DNA of 64,000 nucleotides from contig VBOG01000107.1 in NCBI GenBank assembly GCA_005877815.1, positions 53,922 through 117,921 of the forward strand. The letters run 5' to 3'. This document shows, piece after piece, positions 1-7,987 of the stretch. The notes beneath the pieces were generated by a model. It did no database searches. It was given only the letters and a program-made list of their open reading frames with translations, and was not told the origin of the DNA. The number at the start of each line of letters is the position of its first letter. Within the stretch, counting starts at the first letter, position 1. Source of the stretch: Nitrospirota bacterium. Lineage in GTDB: Bacteria; Nitrospirota; Nitrospiria; Nitrospirales; NS-4. The position numbers were made by a program, and so were the translations under genes.

Positions 1-1223
1 ACGAGTGCAGGGTTTCGCTCCAGTAGCAAGGACTCCAGATCACGTGTTTTCCCGGCAAGCTCCTGGTCTGAGAGCGCTGGCCTGCTCGCAAGATATCGAG
101 ATACCACTTCGCTGCACCATTCGCCATCACGTTTCGCGACTCCTACCAAGCCTTCGCTCGCCTTCCGCGCCCACCCGCACAGGAAGACGCCTGGCAGCAC
201 CTCGCCGGCACTCTCGTCGAAAGCCTGAAACAGACTGTCATCGGGATCGTTCGACGTCCGAGTGGGATTACAGACGAAACAGCCGTTCCTATAAGGTAAC
301 CCCACCGTCTCGTCCACCCGATCTCCCACCGCAAACACCACGCTGTCACACGCGATGGAGTAATAGGTCTTCAGACCGACCGCGGCCATGTCGCCGCCTT
401 TTGCTTCGAGCTTGGTATCTTCCATCTCAAGACCGGTGACGCGGTTCTCGGCATTCGTGAGCACACGTTTGGGGGATGACAGGAAGTGGAAGTAGATTCG
501 CGTTTGGCTTTCGGTAGGCTCGCCTTTGGTGAATTCCGCCTGCATGTCGGAGAAGATCTTCTCGGGCGATTGCCCGACGACTTCCAATCTGGCGGCCACA
601 CGCTCGATTTCCTTCCTGAGAGCGGTCCGATCAATGTTCTCGCAAACGGCCCGTATTTCCTTCGGATTATATTTGCGCTCTCCGGGCCCCCTCCGCACGA
701 TGACATGAATTTCGGCGACTCGCTTTCGACGCGACAGCCAGTGGGCGATGTCCACCATGACGTCTCCGATACCGATCACCGCCACGCGCTGTCCCATTTC
801 GAACGGTCGCGTACTGAATCCCGGCAGCAGGTTGAAGTGATACACGCAGTCCTTGGCATGATAAACGCCCCGGGCGTTCTCGCCTTCCACACCGATTGTC
901 TTGGTGCCCTGGGCGCCGGTGGAGAACACCAGCGCGCTCGGCTGAAAGCCGCGCAACTCAGAAACGGTCAAGTGCTTCCCGTTTCCCACCGACACGTTGC
1001 CGAAATAGTGGACGTTGGGACGAGTCAACATCTCCCAATAACCTTTTCGCAGTCCACCTCTCAGCTTGTGTTTTGTCGGAAAAATGCCGTATTCGGCCAG
1101 TCCGCCGAACTTAATGTCCCGATTCAACACGATGACTTCATGACCTTGCTTGGACATCACGTTGGTCACCGAAAGCCCGGCCGGCCCCGCGCCAACGACA
1201 ATGACAAGGTGTTTGCCGCTCAT
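1..1223 (-). CDS. Ferredoxin/glutamate synthase-type NAD(P) FAD oxidoreductase (partial)
   Basis: This reading frame starts with ATG at 1223 and stays open to the left edge, so its C-terminus is missing and the ORF track did not list it. The N-terminus carries a dinucleotide-binding motif (VVGAGPAGLSV). A second one near residue 150 (VIGIGDVMVD) matches the NADP-binding motif of the GltD/adrenodoxin-reductase type of flavoprotein. No N-terminal iron-sulfur domain is present. The likely role is electron transfer between NAD(P)H and a small electron carrier such as ferredoxin. It runs in the same direction as fumarase and citrate synthase, which fits central carbon metabolism, but the electron acceptor cannot be told from the sequence. 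Confidence 0.75.
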   Translation of the reverse strand, partial: MSGKHLVIVVGAGPAGLSVTNVMSKQGHEVIVLNRDIKFGGLAEYGIFPTKHKLRGGLRKGYWEMLTRPNVHYFGNVSVGNGKHLTVSELRGFQPSALVFSTGAQGTKTIGVEGENARGVYHAKDCVYHFNLLPGFSTRPFEMGQRVAVIGIGDVMVDIAHWLSRRKRVAEIHVIVRRGPGERKYNPKEIRAVCENIDRTALRKEIERVAARLEVVGQSPEKIFSDMQAEFTKGEPTESQTRIYFHFLSSPKRVLTNAENRVTGLEMEDTKLEAKGGDMAAVGLKTYYSIACDSVVFAVGDRVDETVGLPYRNGCFVCNPTRTSNDPDDSLFQAFDESAGEVLPGVFLCGWARKASEGLVGVAKRDGEWCSEVVSRYLASRPALSDQELAGKTRDLESLLLERNPAL

Positions 1224-1251
1224 GGGTAGATGGCGTGTCCCACGCGGATGA

Positions 1252-2709
1252 TCATCCTCCGGCGCTGCCCGGTTTGCCGCCACTCAGCCCCGGTTCGGTC
1301 ATCCGCCAAGGGTCCAGAAGATGATCCAGTCGCGACTCGGACAGGAGATTTTTCAACCGCGCAACCTCCCGGACGGTCTTCCCGGTCTTATGGGCTTCCT
1401 TGGCGATCGCGGCCGCGGCCTCGTACCCGATCTCCGGCGCAAGCGCCGTGCACATCGCCAAGCTCTGTTCAATCCCCGCCTGGCAGCGTTCGCGATCCGC
1501 CGTAATGCCTTCCACACAGCGTCGAGAGAAATTCTCGGCCACCTTGGTCAGGAGCTCGATGGATTGCAGAAGATTGTGCGCCATCACCGGCAGCATCACG
1601 AGCAATTCAAAGTTGCCTGCCTGCCCCGCCACCGTAATTGCGACGTCGTTGCCGATGACCTGCGCCGACGCCATCATCACCGATTCGGCGATGACCGGAT
1701 TGACTTTTCCGGGCATGATGGACGAGCCGGGTTGGGTTTCCGGCAATACGATCTCACCCAGCCCGCAGCGAGGGCCAGATCCCATCCATCGGATGTCGTT
1801 GGCAATTTTTAGCAAGCTCACGGCAATGGTTTTCAGGATGCCACTGGTCTCCACCAGCGCGTCTTGCGCCGCCTGAGCTTCGAAATGATTCGGAGCTTCC
1901 TGAAAGGGACACGCTGTTTCCCGCGTGAGTTCCGCAATCACGCGGCGGGCGAACTCAGGATGCGTGTTCAGTCCGGTGCCGACCGCCGTGCCCCCAAGCG
2001 CGACCTCTCCCAATGATGCACGCACGCGTTGGAGTCGCACGAGGCCAAGCTCAATTTGACGCGCGTAGCCGGAGAACTCCTGCCCTAGCCGGATCGGAGT
2101 AGCGTCCTGCAGGTGCGTACGGCCGATCTTGATGACAGCATCGAATTCCTTCGCCTTCGCGGCCAATGCGGTCCGAAGACGTGTGAGTGCCGGAACCAGC
2201 GCGCGGTCCACCTGTTCCAAGGCTGCCACGTGAATCGCGGTTGGGATCACATCATTGCTCGATTGACCGAGATTGACATGATCGTTCGGGTGGACGAGCT
2301 TACCGCCGCGTTGGCCGCCGAGAATCTCCGCAGCCCGATTCGCAATGACCTCATTGACGTTCATGTTCGTCGAGGTGCCGGAGCCCGTCTGAAAGACATC
2401 TACTGGAAAGTGCTCATCCAAGCGCCCGTCCGCCACCTCCTGGGCTGCTGCCTGAATCGCGGCAGCGATCTTCGCGTCCAAAAATCCCAACTCGGCATTC
2501 ACGCGCGCCGCCGCAGCTTTCAGCAGGCCCAACGCCCTGAGCATGGATCGCGGAATGCGAAGAGCGCTGATGGGAAAATTTTCAATAGCACGCGCTGTCT
2601 GGACACCATAATACGCATCCGCGGGGACGGCCAGTTCACCCATCGTATCGCGCTCAAGTCGCGTTGCTTTTCCGGCTGTGCCCTGAGCTTTTGATATTTT
2701 TTTGTTCAC
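1252..2709 (-). CDS. fumC: Class II fumarate hydratase
   Basis: It interconverts fumarate and malate in the TCA or reductive TCA cycle in the cytoplasm. The protein has 485 residues, slightly longer than the usual 460-470. The family signature GSSIMPGKVNPV lies at residues 328-339. TGSGTSTNMN (108-117) and the catalytic-site segment GRTHLQDATP (around His199) are present. The start codon is GTG at 2709 with AGGACGG upstream. It lies between citrate synthase (upstream) and the reductase-like gene (downstream), all on the minus strand. Class II enzymes are oxygen-stable and need no iron-sulfur cluster. Confidence 0.95.
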   Translation of the reverse strand: MNKKISKAQGTAGKATRLERDTMGELAVPADAYYGVQTARAIENFPISALRIPRSMLRALGLLKAAAARVNAELGFLDAKIAAAIQAAAQEVADGRLDEHFPVDVFQTGSGTSTNMNVNEVIANRAAEILGGQRGGKLVHPNDHVNLGQSSNDVIPTAIHVAALEQVDRALVPALTRLRTALAAKAKEFDAVIKIGRTHLQDATPIRLGQEFSGYARQIELGLVRLQRVRASLGEVALGGTAVGTGLNTHPEFARRVIAELTRETACPFQEAPNHFEAQAAQDALVETSGILKTIAVSLLKIANDIRWMGSGPRCGLGEIVLPETQPGSSIMPGKVNPVIAESVMMASAQVIGNDVAITVAGQAGNFELLVMLPVMAHNLLQSIELLTKVAENFSRRCVEGITADRERCQAGIEQSLAMCTALAPEIGYEAAAAIAKEAHKTGKTVREVARLKNLLSESRLDHLLDPWRMTEPGLSGGKPGSAGG

Positions 2710-2788
2710 AAAGTCCGTCCTGCGATGCGCATAAGGGCGCGATTATAATCCAATCCGAATCTTCCGCACAAGACGCCACCACCAGCAA

Positions 2789-3925
2789 TTAGGCCCGCTG
2801 ATCCAGCGGAATATACCGTCGGCCATGGTCGCCCTCATAGATCTGGTCGGGACGGTAGAGCTTGTTCTCCTTCATCTGTTCCAGCCAATGCGCCAGCCAG
2901 CCGGAGACGCGCGCCATGGCAAAAATCGAGGTAAAGGTATCGGGCGGGATGCCCATCTGCTCGTACATAATGCCGGAATAGAAGTCCACGTTGGGGTAGA
3001 CCTTCTTCTCGGCAAGCCGTTCCAGGCAGGCCCGTTCCACTTCCTCCGCCAATGCGTAGAGAGGGGACTTGCCGCAGTGCGCGAAGAGCGTCTGCGCCAA
3101 GCGTTGAAGAATCACCGCACGCGGGTCTTTGACTTTGTAGACCCGATGCCCGAACCCCATAATGGGGGTCTTCGCCCGCAGTTTTTCATCAATGACAGCT
3201 TGGACACGATCCGTGGATCCGATCTCGCGCAGCATGGCCACGACCTCCTCATTCGCACCGCCATGCAAAGGCCCCTTCAGCGCGCCGATGGAGGAGGCCA
3301 CGACGGTGTATGGATCGGCCAGTGTGGATGCCGTCACCAGTCCACAGAATGTCGAGGCATTCATCGTATGCTCCGCATGAAGAATCAGACACGCATCCAG
3401 GACGCCGGCAACCAGCGTGTCCGGTTCCCGATCCGACAACATGTACAAGAAATTAGCCGTGAAGCCGAGATCATCGCGAGGCGCAATCGCATCGTCGCCG
3501 TGCCGCACACGGGCGAAGGCCGCGACGATCGTCGGCTGCTTGGCGATCAGGCGAACCGCCGACCAGTAATTGTTGTGTGTGTCCCGAACATTCCGACCGG
3601 GATAGAACATTCCCAGTGCGGCGACCGCCGCCTGCAGGGCGTCCATTGGATGGCCGTGCTCCGGGAGACATTTGATGAGATCGGTGATTCGAAACTTGAT
3701 TCGTCGGTGGCTCATCACATCGGCTGTAAAGGCATCCAATGCGGTGCCGTTGGGAAGGCGGTTGAAGAGGAGAAGGTAGGACGTTTCCAAAAACGTACTG
3801 TTCGCAGCGAGGTCTTCAATCCGGATCCCGCGATACTCGAGAATGCCGGCTTGTCCGTCCACATCGCTGATCTTCGACCTCGCCGCAGGCACTCCGGCGA
3901 GACCAGGCATGAAATCGTGTGGCAT
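2789..3925 (-). CDS. gltA: Citrate synthase
   Basis: It condenses acetyl-CoA and oxaloacetate to citrate. The 378-residue length is that of the short bacterial/archaeal citrate synthases rather than the long NADH-inhibited E. coli type. Catalytic residues are visible: His221 in GPLHGGANEE, His260 in GFGHRVYK and Asp314 in VDFYSG. ATG at 3925 follows GGAGG at a short distance. It lies upstream of fumC in the same direction with about 80 bases between them, so the two may be co-transcribed. Confidence 0.95.
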   Translation of the reverse strand: MPHDFMPGLAGVPAARSKISDVDGQAGILEYRGIRIEDLAANSTFLETSYLLLFNRLPNGTALDAFTADVMSHRRIKFRITDLIKCLPEHGHPMDALQAAVAALGMFYPGRNVRDTHNNYWSAVRLIAKQPTIVAAFARVRHGDDAIAPRDDLGFTANFLYMLSDREPDTLVAGVLDACLILHAEHTMNASTFCGLVTASTLADPYTVVASSIGALKGPLHGGANEEVVAMLREIGSTDRVQAVIDEKLRAKTPIMGFGHRVYKVKDPRAVILQRLAQTLFAHCGKSPLYALAEEVERACLERLAEKKVYPNVDFYSGIMYEQMGIPPDTFTSIFAMARVSGWLAHWLEQMKENKLYRPDQIYEGDHGRRYIPLDQRA

Positions 3926-4039
3926 ACGCCTCCGTCAGTATCTAACGACAGCGATTCTCTGCCTGTCAATGTGCGTCTTCAGATGCATACCCATTGCGGG
4001 TTGCAAACCTACCAACCGTTCGCCATACTTTCCGCTGCT

Positions 4040-4377
4040 GTGAGTACCGTGACACTCCACAAAAAACAGATTACCGCGATGATGGTGGGTTTGGCCGTCT
4101 TTGTCCTCGCCATGGGTCTCCACCAGACGGGCCTTCCGCAACCATGGCCTCTAGATTGAACTGGCGTTTCCGCTCGGCGCGCTGGCCGTGACATTTGCCG
4201 CGGCCTAGCCGCCTACAAGCAGCGCAACTTTTCACTGGCCAAGCAGCGGTTCGAAAGCGCCCTCGCAATCGATCCTTCCGATGGACCCAGCCGGGTCTAT
4301 CTGCACCGAACAGAAGAGTATCTTCATCAGCCGCCCCCGCCGATTGGGGCGGTGTCTATATTCTCAAATCGAAATAG
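4040..4377 (+). pseudogene. Remnant of a CHASE2-type adenylate/guanylate cyclase
   Basis: Two ends of one protein type survive with the middle gone. From a possible GTG at 4040 the frame gives a short basic N-terminus and a hydrophobic segment (MMVGLAVFVLAMGLHQTGL), as at the start of CHASE2-domain cyclases, then stops at 4159. From about 4196 another frame encodes a TPR-like stretch (AAYKQRNFSLAKQRFESAL). That continues into YLHQPPP and, after a one-base shift near 4340, DWGGVYILKSK and a stop at 4377. The tail resembles the C-terminal end of cyclases of this type. The sensor and cyclase domains are absent, so I read it as a deletion plus frameshift relic. The family assignment is from memory of such proteins. 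Confidence 0.6.
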
Positions 4378-4525
4378 GGAAGATCCGCGTGGCACGAACA
4401 CGTGTGGGACCGATCATGACGTTCACGATTGCGATGGCACTCCTCGCCGGTTTCGTCTCCGCTGAGATGGTCTTCGTCCAGGGAAAGACCGCAAGGCTCA
4501 GAGCGGTAAACAATTATAGAGCTTG

Positions 4526-4909
4526 CTAGGCCTCTTCGAGACAGGCGACACAACGCGAGGGCGCCACGTGTGCGTCCTGTTCCTGCTGCGTCAGACTGAA
4601 CGGGGCTTGGCACAGTTCGCAGACATGAATGTCGAAGACCGGGAGGCCTTCAACGTCGAAGCGTGTCGGGAGCAGTAAGTCGGCTGGGTCGTACCCCAAC
4701 ATCACATTGTCGGCAAACTTCACCACGGCAAGACGGACATTGAACTTCTCCCAATGCGCCACTTGACCTTTGCGACCTAGGGTATGATCCGCGGAGACAT
4801 AGACGGGTTGGCCGAATCGGCGATGCCGAAGATCTCGAAGATTTCGAGCTTGAGGCGTCGCGACGGCATAACCCGTCGCCTGCGCAAATCGTCCTTCTTC
4901 CACGCCCAT
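4526..4909 (-). CDS. Hypothetical protein with C-terminal zinc-ribbon-like cysteines
   Basis: The product is 127 residues and has no family I recognise. The C-terminal 35 residues contain CELC and CVAC pairs, a likely zinc-binding ribbon. The middle has an alternating hydrophobic pattern (VRLAVVKFADNVMLGYDPADLLLP). The ATG at 4909 is preceded by GGAG at a suitable distance. It is divergent from the ArsC-like gene and lies beyond the cyclase remnant. The first 30 residues overlap other open frames, so a shorter start is possible. Confidence 0.5.
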   Translation of the reverse strand: MGVEEGRFAQATGYAVATPQARNLRDLRHRRFGQPVYVSADHTLGRKGQVAHWEKFNVRLAVVKFADNVMLGYDPADLLLPTRFDVEGLPVFDIHVCELCQAPFSLTQQEQDAHVAPSRCVACLEEA

Positions 4910-5040
4910 TCAAGAATCTCCATTTTCGCGGTCGAGCAGTCTATACCATTGGCATCAGGGAGGGTCAAGGGCTCCGCTGAATGCTTGACAACGTGTCCGA
5001 TCCCTGTGATATGACCGTGGCCACAATGGTGGATGCGCGC

Positions 5041-5391
5041 ATGGACAAATTGACCGTGTACCAAAAGCCGACCTGCTCCACCTGTCGTGCGACGCTGTCG
5101 CTGTTGCGAGAAGCCAAGGCGCCTTTTGTGACGATTGATTATTTTGCCACTCCCCTGTCCGTCGCAACGCTCAAAAACCTTCTCAAAAAGCTTGGGATGT
5201 CGCCGAGGGACCTCCTGCGGACCGGCGAGGAGGTCTACAAGAAGCTCGAACTGGACAAGAAAGCGGTCTCAGACGTGGAATTGATCAAATTGATGGTCGT
5301 GTACCCGGAACTCATCCAGCGGCCCATCGTAGAAAAAGGAGACCGGGCAATTCTTGCCCGGCCCGCGGAAAGCGTCAAAAGCCTGCTGTAA
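5041..5391 (+). CDS. ArsC/Spx-family thioredoxin-fold protein
   Basis: The 116-residue product has the ArsC-like fold. TVYQKPTCSTCRAT near the N-terminus contains a CxxC pair, and RPIVEKGDRAILARP near the C-terminus matches the conserved arginine region of arsenate reductases. Such proteins reduce arsenate or act as Spx-like regulators. No arsenic resistance genes lie nearby, so a housekeeping redox role is as likely. The track starts at 4981. I prefer the ATG at 5041 because homology begins at MDKLTVYQKP. It converges with the HU gene across a shared terminator. Confidence 0.75.
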   Translation: MDKLTVYQKPTCSTCRATLSLLREAKAPFVTIDYFATPLSVATLKNLLKKLGMSPRDLLRTGEEVYKKLELDKKAVSDVELIKLMVVYPELIQRPIVEKGDRAILARPAESVKSLL

Positions 5392-5435
5392 CCTTCCTCA
5401 TCACAAAACGCTGGCCAGCGCGACCTTTTCAACAA

Positions 5436-5470
5436 AAGAGGGCCGCCGAGAATGTCCCGGCGGCCCTCTT
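5436..5470. terminator. Bidirectional intrinsic terminator between ArsC-like and HU genes
   Basis: A perfect 13-bp inverted repeat (AAGAGGGCCGCCG and its complement) encloses a 9-base loop between two convergent genes. It has A-rich sequence on one side and T-rich sequence on the other, as expected for a terminator used from both directions. Confidence 0.8.
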
Positions 5471-5489
5471 CGTAAAGTCCCAAAAAGAA

Positions 5490-5774
5490 TTATTTCTTCA
5501 AGACAGCATCCTTGCAAGCCTTGGCAACCCGGAACTTCACAACACGCTTTGCGGGAATTTTGATCGGTTCACCAGTCTGAGGGTTGCGCCCCATTCTCGC
5601 TTTTCGGTTCATCAGCACCAGTTTTCCGATTCCCGGCAACGTAAAGGTGTTCTTCGCCTCTTTATGGGCCAATGACGCCATCTCGTCGATGAATATCCCC
5701 GCCGCCTTTTTGGTGATTCCCACTTTACCGGCGAGATGCTCCGTAATTTGAGATTTGGTCATCGCTTTTGCCAT
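5490..5774 (-). CDS. HU/IHF-family DNA-binding protein
   Basis: A small nucleoid protein that bends DNA as a dimer. The 94-residue product begins MAKAMTKSQITEHLA and contains the family signature near GKLVLMNRKARMGRNPQTGE, followed by IPAKRVVKF. ATG at 5774 is preceded by AAAGGAG with 7 bases of spacing, which decides this start over the upstream ATG at 5828. The N-terminal AKAMTKSQ extension is longer than in E. coli HU, as often seen in other phyla. Confidence 0.93.
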   Translation of the reverse strand: MAKAMTKSQITEHLAGKVGITKKAAGIFIDEMASLAHKEAKNTFTLPGIGKLVLMNRKARMGRNPQTGEPIKIPAKRVVKFRVAKACKDAVLKK

Positions 5775-5888
5775 ACCATCGCTCCTTTCATTTCGAACCG
5801 CTTCGCGGTCCATTCGAACGTTGAGCACCTATTCAGTTTCTGTTTCCTATAGTGTCAGTGAATCTGCCCGGCTGTCCTGTGCTTTTGG

Positions 5889-6758
5889 TTACGCCACCAC
5901 CCGAGTCCGCTCCGGCTGGACTCGATAGAGATTCCACGATGCTCCGATGACGGAGAGTCCATAGATCAGCCACTTCGAAGGATCGAAGTTGTACCACCGG
6001 GCTCCATTCCGATAATCCCGCTGATGTGCGTGGTGATAATTGTGATAGCCCTCTCCGAAGGTCAGCAGCGAGACCACCCAGCTATCCCGACTCGAATCGG
6101 CGATGGTGTGCGGCTGATCGCCCCACAGATGGCAGACGGAATTGATGCAGAATGTGGAGTTCAAGACGAGGAAAGTCCTGCCCAAACCGGCCAGGAGAAA
6201 GCATCCCAGTCCGCCGACCCATCCGCCATAGAGCGTCCCGACCGCCAGCGGAATGGCCAGACCGGACAGAACGATCAATACGTAATAGCGATGCTGCCAC
6301 ATGATCAATGGATCTTTCCGGAATTGAAGCGCGTACTTCTCGTGGGTATGTGAAGGATTTTTATAGAAAATCCAGAGAAGATGACTATGCCAGAACCCAC
6401 GAAGGGCATTGTAAGGATCTTCCTCTTGATCGCACCGTGCGTGATGCCGGACGTGATCTGCGCACCATTTATACGCGGAATTCTCCAATGCCCATCCGCC
6501 GGCGATCAACAAAACCGCCTTGACCCAAGGCCTGCATTCAAAACTTCGATGGGAGATCAGACGGTGATAACCAACGGTGATGCCCAAACCCGAAGCGAAA
6601 TAGAGCAGGACGGCCATCGTCCAATCAACCCAGGTGTAGCCGACGTAGTACCCGAACAGCGGGACGGCGACGACCGCGCCGAGCATAACGAGAGAGAACA
6701 ACGATAAGGCGGTATGGTCAAATCGAACAGACGCCGGATTGCCTGTGGTTCGCTCCAC
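5889..6758 (-). CDS. Membrane fatty acid (acyl-CoA) desaturase
   Basis: A di-iron membrane desaturase of the stearoyl-CoA delta-9 type, which puts a double bond into saturated acyl chains. The three histidine boxes are visible: HRLISHRSF, HVRHHAR and HNYHHAHQ. Several hydrophobic helices lie between them (e.g. LLYFASGLGITVGY). The track begins at 6878. A GTG at 6758 has GAGG six bases upstream and gives 289 residues starting just before conserved sequence, so I prefer it. The gene stands alone on the minus strand downstream of an AT-rich spacer that carries two TATACAA repeats. Confidence 0.9.
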   Translation of the reverse strand: MERTTGNPASVRFDHTALSLFSLVMLGAVVAVPLFGYYVGYTWVDWTMAVLLYFASGLGITVGYHRLISHRSFECRPWVKAVLLIAGGWALENSAYKWCADHVRHHARCDQEEDPYNALRGFWHSHLLWIFYKNPSHTHEKYALQFRKDPLIMWQHRYYVLIVLSGLAIPLAVGTLYGGWVGGLGCFLLAGLGRTFLVLNSTFCINSVCHLWGDQPHTIADSSRDSWVVSLLTFGEGYHNYHHAHQRDYRNGARWYNFDPSKWLIYGLSVIGASWNLYRVQPERTRVVA

Positions 6759-7129
6759 TCGATACCTCGCTCTAGGTGAAGAGAACACGTTGTCTTCGTG
6801 AGAAGGGATTACGGCCACCTGGAGTACCAAGTATACAAAAGTGTTATACAAGAATTCCAGATAATTTTTTTCCGGCAAAAAGAGCGCGCCAGCTTAAAAG
6901 CCGCATCAACCGTGGCAAATGGCGCGACTCTACATAAGGAAATCAAGGAAAGCAAGAGGAAAGAATATTTGTCGGTATTGCCCCCGGGCCATACAAACAA
7001 CGGGTGAACCGACGAAAGAGATACGTGTCACGTGAGTTCAACGTACGCATGTACTAATACGTATTCAACTACCGCCTCAGGAAAAACAATTTTGGAATAA
7101 AAAATCGAGATTGAATTCCGAAAGAAAGG
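6759..7129. other. AT-rich intergenic region upstream of the desaturase
   Basis: No convincing gene is present. The two short open frames here (6798-7007 plus and 6809-7000 minus) overlap each other and show no family features. The stretch is clearly richer in A and T than its surroundings and probably holds the desaturase promoter and leader. Confidence 0.5.
6832..6851. promoter_or_regulatory. Pair of TATACAA direct repeats, possible operator for the desaturase
   Basis: Two identical TATACAA heptamers (6832-6838 and 6845-6851) lie 13 bp apart, about 75-95 bases before the desaturase GTG. The spacing is roughly one helical turn and is compatible with a regulator site. No binding protein can be named. 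Confidence 0.3.
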
Positions 7130-7165
7130 ACGGTACGGAAGCTCCTTGGGGAACCTCCGTACCGT
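7130..7165 (-). terminator. Intrinsic terminator after the RNA-binding protein gene
   Basis: The 10-bp inverted repeat ACGGTACGGA/TCCGTACCGT starts about 30 bases beyond the stop of the minus-strand RRM gene. Read on that strand, it is followed by a pyrimidine-rich CCTTTCTTTC stretch. Confidence 0.65.
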
Positions 7166-7194
7166 ACAATGTGATCTGACGTGATGGCAGATGT

Positions 7195-7524
7195 TCAGTA
7201 CCGGCCGCCGCGATCTCCTCCGCGGCCACCGCCACCGCCCGCCCCGCCGAACCGGCTGCCGCCGCCCGAGCGGCTTTCCTGGGGCTTCGCCTCGTTCACG
7301 GTCAGCGATCGTCCATCGAGTTGCGTCCCATTCAGAGCGCTGATGGCCTTCTTCGCTTCCTCCGGTGTGGACATCTCCACAAAACCGAATCCGCGCGACT
7401 GTCCTGTGTATTTGTCGGTGATCACCTTCGCCGAGGTCACAGAGCCCTGCTGGGCGAACAGATCATTCAACTGCTGCTCGGTCACTGAATAAGGCAATCC
7501 GCCGACATACAACTTGGTACTCAT
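7195..7524 (-). CDS. RRM-domain RNA-binding protein with glycine-rich tail
   Basis: Single RNA-recognition-motif protein of 109 residues. RNP2 is KLYVGGLP (residues 4-11) and RNP1 is RGFGFVEM (44-51). The tail is Gly/Arg-rich (GGAGGGGGRGGDRGG). Proteins of this type in bacteria and cyanobacteria bind mRNA and are often cold- or stress-related. A very strong ribosome-binding site (GGAGGAGG, 4 bases before ATG) decides the start. A hairpin terminator follows, so it is probably monocistronic. Confidence 0.92.
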   Translation of the reverse strand: MSTKLYVGGLPYSVTEQQLNDLFAQQGSVTSAKVITDKYTGQSRGFGFVEMSTPEEAKKAISALNGTQLDGRSLTVNEAKPQESRSGGGSRFGGAGGGGGRGGDRGGRY

Positions 7525-7879
7525 GGTACCTCCTCCACTAAGGACATTGTCTTGAAGGTGAGGGAGCCGAGAGGGAATGGCAGCCGGGACTGGGCGATGT
7601 CAGAAGCAACGTCAGAACTGGCTTTCCGTTTCAGATTCCTACCGCAAGGCAACATCGGGTTCCGGGCCTCGTCGTTTCCTGACGCCATCGCGTGGCCCAC
7701 GGCGATGACGCAGAAGACACATAGCACAGGGAGACAATGAAAGCAACGTCCATATTTACTTCCAAGCCCGTCTCCCGGAGAGTTGACGGAAGGGCGAAGG
7801 ACTTGTATAAGATTTGATACTTCGGTCCTGATTCCTCTCCAGGTCTTCGTCCGCGCTCCTGACAAGACCTGCCTTAAAG
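7525..7879. other. Intergenic region upstream of the RRM gene and tRNA-Thr
   Basis: No supported gene. The open frame 7521-7865 on the minus strand overlaps the start of the RRM gene and lacks protein-like features. The region presumably holds the RRM promoter and leader on one strand and the tRNA promoter on the other. Confidence 0.4.
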
Positions 7880-7954
7880 GCCGGCGTAGCTCAGTGGTAG
7901 AGCAGCTGATTCGTAATCAGCAGGTCGGTGGTTCAATCCCACTCGCCGGCTCCA
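7880..7954 (+). tRNA. tRNA-Thr (CGT anticodon)
   Basis: The acceptor arms GCCGGCG/CGCCGGC pair fully. The D-arm (TAGCTCAGTGGTAGAGC), anticodon arm GCTGA-TTCGTAA-TCAGC with anticodon CGT, and T-loop GGTTCAATCCC are all present. CCA is encoded at 7952-7954. CGT reads the threonine codon ACG. Confidence 0.97.
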
Positions 7955-7987
7955 CATTCTTCAGGCGCACCTGTGATCTCGTGGTTC

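Noticed and set aside
4417-4529. Short plus-strand frame with a signal-peptide-like start (MTFTIAMALLAGFVSAE)
   Set aside because: Only 37 residues, overlaps the end of the minus-strand gene at 4526 and follows the cyclase relic. No ribosome-binding site or conserved part seen.
7521-7865. 114-residue minus-strand frame upstream of the RRM gene
   Set aside because: Overlaps the RRM start and shows no recognisable protein pattern. Probably leader DNA.
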